Shown here in pieces: positions 55,166 to 62,275 of a stretch of DNA of 64,000 nucleotides (positions within the stretch are counted from its first letter, which is position 1; each line of letters begins with the position of its first letter). Source of the DNA: Micromonospora lupini str. Lupac 08 (GTDB lineage Bacteria > Actinomycetota > Actinomycetes > Mycobacteriales > Micromonosporaceae); assembly GCF_000297395.2 (NCBI RefSeq), contig NZ_HF570108.1, positions 1,272,276 through 1,336,275 of the forward strand, read 5' to 3'. The notes beneath the pieces are model-generated. The model had not been told where the DNA came from and made no database searches. It saw nothing but the letters and a program-made list of their open reading frames with translations. The position numbers and the translations under genes are program-made.

Positions 55166-56976
55166 ATCGAGGTCCGACTGCTGATCGCGCCGTCGTAGCC
55201 GGACGCCTGGAGATGGAACAACTCGGCATAGCGTCCTCCCGAGGTCATCAGCTCGTCGTGACTGCCCTGTTCGAGGATGCGACCGTCGGACAGGACGGCG
55301 ATGCTGTCCGCCTCACGGACGGTGTTGAGGCGGTGCGAGATGAGCAGGCTCGTGTGGGTGCGACGCAGCGCCATCAGCCGTCGGTTGATCTCGTGTTCGG
55401 TCGCCACGTCGAGACCTGACGACGGCTCGTCGAGGATCAACATGTCGGCGCCCTCCCGGAGCGCGGCCCGGGCGAGAGCCAGTCGCTGCCACTGACCTCC
55501 CGACAGCACGACACCCACCCCGGGCGCGTCCCCGTCGCTGAAGGCCCGCGTCAGCATGGTGTCGTACCCGTTGGGCAGCGCGTTCAGTGTGGAGTCCAGG
55601 TCGGCCGTGGCGGCTGCCCTTCGGACCCGCGCGCGGTCGTCGAGGGCGCTGATGTCGCCGACCGCGATGTTGTCGTGGGCCGAGAATTCGTAGGTCATGA
55701 AGTCCTGGAACGTCGCCCCGAGCCGGGCGCGGAGCGACGCCGGATCGATGGTGGTGATGTCGATGCCGTCCCAGCGGATGACGCCTCGGTCGGGAACGTG
55801 GAAGCCGCAGAGCAGTTTGACCACCGTCGACTTGCCGGCGCCGTTGTCGCCGACCAGGGCGAGAGAGGAGCCGCGGGGGATCCGCACCGTGAGGCCCCGC
55901 AGGACCCAGTCGTGGTCGGGGGCGTAGCGGAACCAGACGTCGTCGAACTCCAGACCCTGCTTGAGGGGCGGCGCGGAGGGCAGCGCAACGGCACGCCGGG
56001 ACTCGCCGATCACCGCGGTGATGTCGACGTAGTGGCCGAACACGATCAACGTCTCGCCGAGCATCGCTATCTGCCGGACCAGGCTCGACGCGGACGTCTG
56101 CAACGCGGCCAGTGCCGCGATCACGACCACGAGGTCGCCCACGCTGCCGTGCCCGTCGGCGACCCGTGCGACGAACACGGCCAGCGCGACAAGCGACACG
56201 ACGCCGGTCAGAGCCGCGAGAGTGCTGTCGACCCACAGAGCCAGGCGGTCCTGGTGACGCTCCTGTGCCTGGGCCGCTCGCAACTCGCGCAGCAGGCGGC
56301 CCTGGAAGAACTGGCCCAGCCCGAACAGTCGGATCTCCTTGGCGGCGCGCATGTCCAGGAGAAGCGCCGCGTAGAAGGTCTGTCGACGAAACATCGGCAC
56401 GGTGCGCTCCAGCATCGCCCCCCGCATGCGCGCCAGGCGGATCTGGGCCACGAGTGTGGGCAGTACCGCGAGCACGACCAGTGCGCTCACCAGGGGAGAC
56501 CAGCGCACCAGCGTCACACCGAAGGCCACGATGGTGATCAGCTCCTGCCCGATCCCCAGGATCATGCTGTTGAGCTGGGTCGGCGCGAAGCGGCTCGCCT
56601 CGTGGGCGAGCCGGAGCTGGTCATGAAACCTGCTGTCCTCCAGCTCCGTCAGGCGGGGATGCGCCGACACCGCGGTGAACAGTTCCTGCTGTGTCCGTAT
56701 CGTCACCCGGCGTTCGGCGTCCCGCTGCGCGTACTGCGAGACGTGCAGGATGACTGGCGACACGATGGCGAGCGCGCCGAAACCGACGACACCGAGCCAG
56801 ATGGCGGACTTCTCGCCGGCGGAGAGGCCGTCGATGATCGCTCGGGTGAACCATGCGGTGGCCACCGCGGTCAGGCCGCCCACCACCATGATCACGATGC
56901 TCACCGCCGCCGCCCAGGGCGCCGCGCCGAAGTAGATCCCGAACGCGCGACGCATCAGCGTTGACGACCGCCTCAT
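55162..56976 (-). CDS. ABC exporter, fused permease-ATPase
   Basis: A 604-residue half-transporter with six helices (about 15-310) and an ATPase domain: Walker A GDNGAGKST, signature VLSGGQWQRLALARAAL, Walker B MLILDEPSSGLD, switch LISHRLNTV. It lacks an N-terminal C39 peptidase, so leader removal must be done by another protein, plausibly the S26 peptidase. The family is common in lanthipeptide and other peptide clusters. ATG 56976 overlaps the thioredoxin gene stop (ATGA). Confidence 0.93.
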   Translation of the reverse strand: MRRSSTLMRRAFGIYFGAAPWAAAVSIVIMVVGGLTAVATAWFTRAIIDGLSAGEKSAIWLGVVGFGALAIVSPVILHVSQYAQRDAERRVTIRTQQELFTAVSAHPRLTELEDSRFHDQLRLAHEASRFAPTQLNSMILGIGQELITIVAFGVTLVRWSPLVSALVVLAVLPTLVAQIRLARMRGAMLERTVPMFRRQTFYAALLLDMRAAKEIRLFGLGQFFQGRLLRELRAAQAQERHQDRLALWVDSTLAALTGVVSLVALAVFVARVADGHGSVGDLVVVIAALAALQTSASSLVRQIAMLGETLIVFGHYVDITAVIGESRRAVALPSAPPLKQGLEFDDVWFRYAPDHDWVLRGLTVRIPRGSSLALVGDNGAGKSTVVKLLCGFHVPDRGVIRWDGIDITTIDPASLRARLGATFQDFMTYEFSAHDNIAVGDISALDDRARVRRAAATADLDSTLNALPNGYDTMLTRAFSDGDAPGVGVVLSGGQWQRLALARAALREGADMLILDEPSSGLDVATEHEINRRLMALRRTHTSLLISHRLNTVREADSIAVLSDGRILEQGSHDELMTSGGRYAELFHLQASGYDGAISSRTSM

Positions 56977-57497
56977 CGGCTGCCCAATACCTCGCTCAGG
57001 TCATGACTGCGCGCCGCCACCCGGCCGTCCGCGCCGAACAGCACGAATGACGGGGTGCCCTGCACCTGGAAGGCGGCCATCACCGCGCTCGGGCTGTCAT
57101 CCATGACGAGGAGGCCGGCCTTTCGCAGTGTCGGGCCGAGTTCGTCGGTCAGGCCCTCGGCCACCGTGAGGAAGCTGATCACCCGAACGCCGTTGCTGGT
57201 GATCTCCTCGGCGCGGTCGGCCAACTTCTCCGCCTGCGCGGGGCAGTGTCGGCATCCGGCGGAGAAGAACCCGATCAGGGTCGGGCTGCCCGCGAGGTCG
57301 GCGCTGGCGACCTGGCCGTCCGGCGACACGAACTCCGGCATGGTGGCGCCGAGCGGCAGCCCCGAGGCGGGCGGCGACGTCATCTCGATGAGTTTCGTCT
57401 CCGTCTCACGCAACCTCCTGATGACCGCGGCGCTCAGCGCGAGATCGGCGAGGACGAGCGCCGCGAGTATGGCGACAGCAGTGGACAGAAATAACAC
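56973..57497 (-). CDS. TlpA/MauD-like membrane-anchored thioredoxin
   Basis: A 174-residue protein with an N-terminal helix (about 3-27), a short linker and an extracytoplasmic thioredoxin fold. The active site is Cys82-Arg-His-Cys85 in FFSAGCRHCPAQAEK, and the cis-Pro loop is VQGTPSFVLFG. Start GTG 57497 follows GAAGGAG at four bases; the longer frame upstream lacks helix sequence. Located between MauE and the exporter, it is likely the thiol partner that oxidises or reshuffles the Cys-rich peptide outside the membrane. Confidence 0.9.
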   Translation of the reverse strand: MLFLSTAVAILAALVLADLALSAAVIRRLRETETKLIEMTSPPASGLPLGATMPEFVSPDGQVASADLAGSPTLIGFFSAGCRHCPAQAEKLADRAEEITSNGVRVISFLTVAEGLTDELGPTLRKAGLLVMDDSPSAVMAAFQVQGTPSFVLFGADGRVAARSHDLSEVLGSR

Positions 57498-57564
57498 GAT
57501 TGGCTCCTTCAATCGGTGCGCCAAAATGCAACGCGCGTTGGCTGCGCATTCGGTTCCGAGAGTT

Positions 57565-58110
57565 TCAGCGCGTGTGTGGGACTCCGCGGAGGAGCCAGGC
57601 CAGGTCATCAAGTCTGACCAGCGTCGTGACGATGAACGCCGCTATGGTGAAGGCCACCAGAAATTGCGGTGGTTCCAGAATGGTGAGCGATACCGCGGGC
57701 AGGGTGAGCCCGGCGACAAGGGCGCCCGCGGCCATGCCGGCGAGGAGGGCGCTGCGAACGACGTGCCGCCACGCGACGGGCGTGTCCGATGGGCCGAAAC
57801 AGTGACACCCCACCGGGGCGCCCCGTCGGACAGCCTGCGCGAGCACGATGGTGAACACGCCGAAGAGCAGCACAGCTGCGGCTAGGCCGACGACGGCGCT
57901 GCCGGGCCAGAGGACGAGGGCGAGCACGCCGGCCTCGGCCGCGATCGAGGCCGCCGCCACCGGGCGGGACCAGCGCGCGGAGGTGGCCCGCAGTTCCGTG
58001 ACAGCCTCGGCGAACGCCTCGAAACTCAAACGGTTGCGCATCTTGCCGATGACGGATATTGCAAGAACGCCGGCCAGCGTCAATATTGCCGCGATAACAG
58101 CGACACCCAC
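57565..58110 (-). CDS. MauE-family redox membrane protein
   Basis: A 181-residue protein with about five helices. It has IGKMRNRLSFEAFAEAVTEL after helix 1 (family landmark) and the redox pair Cys102-His-Cys104 in GAPVGCHCFGPSD. MauE proteins are needed with MauD-type thioredoxins for disulfide-rich protein maturation in methylamine dehydrogenase systems. GTG 58110 after GGGGGAC is preferred; GTG 58134 is possible. First gene of the minus-strand operon; 67 bases before the thioredoxin gene. Confidence 0.87.
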   Translation of the reverse strand: MGVAVIAAILTLAGVLAISVIGKMRNRLSFEAFAEAVTELRATSARWSRPVAAASIAAEAGVLALVLWPGSAVVGLAAAVLLFGVFTIVLAQAVRRGAPVGCHCFGPSDTPVAWRHVVRSALLAGMAAGALVAGLTLPAVSLTILEPPQFLVAFTIAAFIVTTLVRLDDLAWLLRGVPHTR

Positions 58111-58191
58111 TACGTCCCCCGTTCCCCGTGGCACCCGTGTGTCGAGGGGCGCGACTCACTCAGGCCCCAAGAACCTCCGCTGGGAATGCCG

Positions 58192-58241
58192 AGGGTATCG
58201 GCGTGTGACGATGTTGTCAACGGCTTGATTCGGCGTTGTAA
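58192..58241. promoter_or_regulatory. Divergent promoter of the redox/export operon with 11-bp-spaced repeats
   Basis: For the minus operon TTGACA (58215-58220), a 17-base spacer and TACCCT (58192-58197) form a good promoter. Overlapping the -35 are heptamers at 58213, 58224 and 58235 (plus strand GTTGTCA, CTTGATT, GTTGTAA), period 11, the spacing of OmpR/SARP-type sites. For the plus peptidase gene TAAAGA (58239-58244) or TAATAA (58251-58256) could be the -10. Confidence 0.55.
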
Positions 58242-58270
58242 AGATGAGAGTAATAACCGGGAGGAGACGT

Positions 58271-58744
58271 ATGACCGACCGATCACAATTCCTGCTCGTC
58301 GTCCTGGGCGGTTTTGCCGCGCTTGTGGTGCCCCTCGTCGTTGGCGTCGTTGTGGCGCGTCGGCGCTTCGTGATCGTCGATGTCGCGGGCGACAGCATGG
58401 TGCCCAGCCTGGTGCACGGTGACCGCCTCCTGGTGCGCCGCACGCGTCGGTTCCGGGCCGGCGCCATCGTCGTCGCGCACCATCAGGAGGGTGGGCGTCG
58501 GGTCGTCGCCGGTGGCTCCCCGGCGTCCGCCTGGCTCGTCAAGCGCCTCGTGGCGCTGCCCGGCGACGTCGTCCCGGAGGCGGTCGCGTCGGCCGTCGGC
58601 GATCGGACGCGACGTGTGCCGGCCGGCATGGCCGTGCTGCTCGGTGACCACCCGGACAGCGTCGACTCGCGGCGGTGGGGCTTCGTTCCGCTGCGCGACA
58701 TCGAGGGCGTGATGGTCGGCCGGCTGAGGGCCGGTGGGCGGTAG
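58271..58744 (+). CDS. S26-family signal peptidase
   Basis: A 157-residue type I signal peptidase. One helix (about 8-29) anchors it; the catalytic Ser42 is in VAGDSMVPSL and Lys91 in WLVKRLVALPGD, both box motifs of S26. ATG 58271 follows GGGAGGAG. It is shorter than housekeeping LepB and lies divergent from MauE in the Cys-rich peptide cluster. A natural role is cutting the peptide leader at ATASA before Cys23. Other secreted substrates cannot be excluded. Confidence 0.93.
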   Translation: MTDRSQFLLVVLGGFAALVVPLVVGVVVARRRFVIVDVAGDSMVPSLVHGDRLLVRRTRRFRAGAIVVAHHQEGGRRVVAGGSPASAWLVKRLVALPGDVVPEAVASAVGDRTRRVPAGMAVLLGDHPDSVDSRRWGFVPLRDIEGVMVGRLRAGGR

Positions 58745-58757
58745 GGGTGCGGCGGTA

Positions 58758-58786
58758 TTGCCAGCCCATTGGCGCACATCTATAGT
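58758..58786 (+). promoter_or_regulatory. Promoter of the GH3 gene
   Basis: TTGCCA (58758-58763), 17-base spacer, TATAGT (58781-58786): the best sigma-70-type promoter in the window. Transcription should start near 58793. Confidence 0.7.
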
Positions 58787-58825
58787 TGCGCGGATCACCA
58801 CATTCATGGCCGTGGTCAACGCGGC

Positions 58826-58853
58826 CGAATCGTCGAAGCGCTTCGACGATTCG
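58826..58853. promoter_or_regulatory. 28-bp perfect palindrome, LacI-type operator
   Basis: CGAATCGTCGAAGC (58826-58839) mirrored by GCTTCGACGATTCG (58840-58853), centred on CG, about 45 bases after the predicted transcription start. A GAAGCGCTTC core is typical of LacI-family sites controlling glycoside hydrolase genes in actinobacteria. No LacI gene is in the window. Confidence 0.7.
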
Positions 58854-58942
58854 TCGTTCAGGCCCGTCAGCCGGGTGTCGAGCCTGGCCACGCCGGTCTC
58901 GGCGCCCGTTGGGCGTCTGTCGTACGACATGAGGAGAACCGC

Positions 58943-61927
58943 ATGCGGAACAGGCGCCTCCGGCGCGGAATCACCGCGCTCGCGCTCGCCCTGCTCGCCC
59001 TACCGGCCGTCCCCGGCACGGCGCACGCCGAACCCACCTACCCGTTCCGAGATCCACATCTGCCCGTGCAGGTCCGGGTCGACGACCTGCTCGGCCGGCT
59101 GACCCTGGACGAGAAGATCTCGTGGCTGCACCAGTACCAGCCCGCCGTTCCCCGGCTGGGCATCGGCCTGTTCAAGACCGGCACCGAGGCGCTGCACGGC
59201 GTCGCCTGGTCCACCGACATCGACAACGGCGGCGCGGTCGTGAAGGCGCGCGGCACGTCGTTCCCCCAGCCGGTGGGCATGGCGAGCACCTGGGACACCG
59301 ACCTGATCCAGCGGGTCGGCTCCGCCGTGGGCGACGAGGCGCGCGGCTACCACGCGCAGAACCCCCGGGTCTGGGGTCTCAACCTCTGGGCGCCGGTGGT
59401 CAATCTGCTGCGCGACCCGCGCTGGGGCCGCAACGAGGAGGGCTACTCCGAGGACCCGCTGCTCACCGCGAAGATCTCCACCGCGTACGGCTCGGGCATG
59501 ACCGGCGGAGACCCGGACCACCTGAAGAGCGCTCCGACCCTCAAGCACTACCTGGCCTACAACAACGAGGTCCGGCGCGACGTCACCTCGTCGAACGTAC
59601 CGCCGAGGGTCTTGAACGAGTACGACCGCGCCGCCTTCAAGCCGGCCATCGCCGCCGACGCGGCGACCGGGGTGATGGCCTCGTACAACCTGGTCAACGG
59701 CCGTCCCGCCACTGTGGATCCGGACCTGGCCACTGTAGTGCGCGGCTGGACCGACCAGCCGTTGATGAACGTCACGGACGCCTGGGCGCCGAACAACCTC
59801 GTGGCCTCCCAGGGCTACTACGCCACCCAGCCCGAGGCGAACGCCGCGATCGTCAAGGCCGGCGTCAACAGCTTCATCACCGACGACACCAACGCGCAGC
59901 CGACAGTCACCGCCATCAAGCAGGCGCTGGCCACCGGTCTGCTCACCGAGGGCGACATCGACGCCCGGATCTCCGAGACCCTGAACGTCCGGTTCCGCCT
60001 CGGTGAGTTCGACCCGGGCGGCGGCCGCCACGGCGGCATCACCCCGGACGTCATCAACAGTGCCGAACACCAGCGGCTGGCCCGCCAGGCCGCCGGCGAG
60101 GCGATGGTGCTGCTGAAGAACTCCCGGCAGGCCCTTCCGCTCAACCCGGCCCGGACCCGCAAGGTGGCAGTGCTCGGCCCGCTGGCCGACACCCTCTACA
60201 CCGACTGGTACGGCGGTGACCTGCCGTACGAGGTGACCGCCCTCGACGGCATCCGCGAGCGGTTGGGCGGCTCCGCGAGCGTCAGCGGGCTCGACGGGGC
60301 GGACCGGATCGCCCTGAAGGACCCGGCGACCGGCCGGTACGTCACGGCAAGCGGCACCACCGACGCCGACCCGGTCGCCGCGACCGGCGCCACCGCCTCG
60401 CTCGCCGCCCAGTTCGACGCGGTGGACTGGGGCCAGGGTGTGGTGACGCTGCGCAACGCCGCCAACGGCCGTTACCTCGGCTACAACTGGGGGCCCTTCA
60501 TCACCCGCGACGAGCAGCCGAACGGCTGGTACGTCCAGCAGCAGTTCACGCTGGAGCCGCAGGCCGACGGCACTGTCGCGCTGCGCTACACCGGCTACGA
60601 GACGACGGAGAGCTGGTTCGGCGTCAACAAATACGTCACGGTCGGCGACGGCGGTGCCCTCACGCTCGGCGCGTCCACCGCGGCGGACGCGACGCACTTC
60701 GCGCGTGAGGTGATCAGCAGCGGAGTCGACCGGGCCGTCGCGGCGGCCAAGGCGGCCGACACCGCCGTCCTGGTCGTCGGCAGCAACCCGTTCATCAACG
60801 GGCGCGAGGCGCACGACCGGACCTCGACGGCGTTGAGTGCCGGCCAGGAAGCGCTGGTCAAGGCCGTGACCAAGGCCAACCCGCACACCGTGCTGGTGCT
60901 GCAGACCAGCTACCCGGTCACCATCGGGTGGGAGCAGGAGCACGTCCCGGCCATCGTCTGGACCACCCACGCCGGCGCCGAGACCGGGCACGCCGTCTCC
61001 GACGTCCTGTTCGGCGACCGCAACCCGTCGGGCAAGCTCACCCAGACCTGGTACCGCTCGGACCGGCAACTACCGCCGGACCTGCTGGAGTACGACATCA
61101 TCTCGTCCGGGCAGACCTACCTCTACAGCACCGCGAAGCCGCTCTATCCGTTCGGCCACGGGCTGTCGTACACCCGGTTCCGGTATGGCCAGCCCCGCGC
61201 GGACGCCCGCGCGGTCGCGGCCGACGGCACCGTCACGGTAAGCGTCGACGTGACAAACACCGGCAGCCGGGCCGGGTCCGAGGTCGTCCAGCTCTACACC
61301 CACCAGCGCACCTCGCGGGTGAAGACCCCGATCCGGGCGCTGAAGGCGTTCCAGCGGGTGCAGCTCGCACCCGGGCAGACCCGGGCGGTGACGCTCCGCC
61401 TGCCCGTCGCCGACCTGGCGAACTGGGACGTCACCCGCAGCCGGTGGGTGGTCGAGTCGTCCACGTACGACCTGCTGGTCGGCGCGAACGCGGAGGACAT
61501 CCGGGCCCGGACGGCGGTCGCGGTGCGCGGCGAGACGATCCCGGCCCGGGACCTCTCGCGGATCACCCGGGCCGAGAACTTCGACGGGTACGCGGGCGTC
61601 CGGCTCGTCGACGAGACGAAGGTGCGGGATACGGCCGTCGGCGCCACCGCCGCCGGCCAGTGGATCTCCTTCGCCGGTTCCGCCCTGCGCCCCGGCACCC
61701 ACACGTTCACGGCGAGGGTCGCCAGGGCGACGGTGGGCACCGGCACGATCCAGGTCCGGCTGGGCTCGCCCACCGGCCGGCTGCTGGGCACGGCCACCGT
61801 CCCCAGCACCGGCGACGACTACCGGTACGTGAGCGTCAGCGCCGAGGTGGCCCGAGCCGCCGGCACCCACGACGTGTACCTGGTGTTCGACTCCGCGCTG
61901 CGGTTGGCGGACTTCTCCCTCAGGTGA
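58943..61927 (+). CDS. Secreted GH3 glycoside hydrolase with beta-trefoil insertion and C-terminal CBM
   Basis: A 994-residue secreted enzyme. ATG 58943 follows GAGGAG; the signal peptide ends near PGTAHAEP. The GH3 TIM-barrel half shows KHYLAYNNEV and the nucleophile Asp279 in MNVTDAW; the second half has EAMVLLKNSRQALPL, ALSAGQEALVKAV and YPFGHGLSYTRF. Between them residues about 453-586 form a fascin/ricin-like beta-trefoil (LKDPATGRYVTA, LRNAANGRYLGYN). An FnIII-like domain (about 765-866) and a CBM6-like domain (about 873-994) follow. Beta-glucosidase or xylosidase activity is likely; specificity is not certain. Confidence 0.92.
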   Translation: MRNRRLRRGITALALALLALPAVPGTAHAEPTYPFRDPHLPVQVRVDDLLGRLTLDEKISWLHQYQPAVPRLGIGLFKTGTEALHGVAWSTDIDNGGAVVKARGTSFPQPVGMASTWDTDLIQRVGSAVGDEARGYHAQNPRVWGLNLWAPVVNLLRDPRWGRNEEGYSEDPLLTAKISTAYGSGMTGGDPDHLKSAPTLKHYLAYNNEVRRDVTSSNVPPRVLNEYDRAAFKPAIAADAATGVMASYNLVNGRPATVDPDLATVVRGWTDQPLMNVTDAWAPNNLVASQGYYATQPEANAAIVKAGVNSFITDDTNAQPTVTAIKQALATGLLTEGDIDARISETLNVRFRLGEFDPGGGRHGGITPDVINSAEHQRLARQAAGEAMVLLKNSRQALPLNPARTRKVAVLGPLADTLYTDWYGGDLPYEVTALDGIRERLGGSASVSGLDGADRIALKDPATGRYVTASGTTDADPVAATGATASLAAQFDAVDWGQGVVTLRNAANGRYLGYNWGPFITRDEQPNGWYVQQQFTLEPQADGTVALRYTGYETTESWFGVNKYVTVGDGGALTLGASTAADATHFAREVISSGVDRAVAAAKAADTAVLVVGSNPFINGREAHDRTSTALSAGQEALVKAVTKANPHTVLVLQTSYPVTIGWEQEHVPAIVWTTHAGAETGHAVSDVLFGDRNPSGKLTQTWYRSDRQLPPDLLEYDIISSGQTYLYSTAKPLYPFGHGLSYTRFRYGQPRADARAVAADGTVTVSVDVTNTGSRAGSEVVQLYTHQRTSRVKTPIRALKAFQRVQLAPGQTRAVTLRLPVADLANWDVTRSRWVVESSTYDLLVGANAEDIRARTAVAVRGETIPARDLSRITRAENFDGYAGVRLVDETKVRDTAVGATAAGQWISFAGSALRPGTHTFTARVARATVGTGTIQVRLGSPTGRLLGTATVPSTGDDYRYVSVSAEVARAAGTHDVYLVFDSALRLADFSLR

Positions 61928-61932
61928 CGGCT

Positions 61933-61972
61933 CGGCTCGGGTCGGGGTGCCGTTCGGCCCCGGCCCGAGCCG
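61933..61972. terminator. Terminator hairpin after GH3
   Basis: CGGCTCGGGTCGGGG (61933-61947), ten-base loop, CCCCGGCCCGAGCCG (61958-61972): 15-bp stem with one G-U/mismatch, five bases after the stop. Confidence 0.75.
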
Positions 61973-62103
61973 GTCTCGACCGTGCTGCCCCGCCGAAAGC
62001 GTGGGGATGAATTCATCGGATGATCCGATGCGGGGCCGTAGTCCAGACGGCCGTTCCGCCCCGTTTAGATGGCATTTACGCATAGACGGGTTACGATCTC
62101 GTA

Positions 62104-62132
62104 TTGCAGTCGTCACACGTGTGACTTACGCT
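62104..62132 (+). promoter_or_regulatory. Promoter of the beta-helix gene with a palindrome in the spacer
   Basis: TTGCAG (62104-62109), 17-base spacer, TACGCT (62127-62132). The spacer contains the perfect palindrome GTCACACGTGTGAC (62112-62125), an apparent operator. The rest of 61973-62275 holds a leader of about 137 bases and no gene. Confidence 0.6.
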
Positions 62133-62275
62133 CCGGGAGAGAGCGCGTAGCGATTGGCAAAGAGTGCGGCCGGGCGGCAGGTGCCCCCGCCGGTCCTAAG
62201 TGGCGTCGCTGTTTCCTGCTCGTCGCTCGATACACGCATCAGGCACCGCATCGACGACCAGGAGAGGAACAGCAC

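Noticed and set aside
50293..58744. Lanthipeptide or lasso peptide cluster
   Set aside because: No LanB/LanC/LanM, lasso cyclase or radical-SAM gene is present, and the peptide is Cys-rich with few Ser/Thr positioned for thioether rings.
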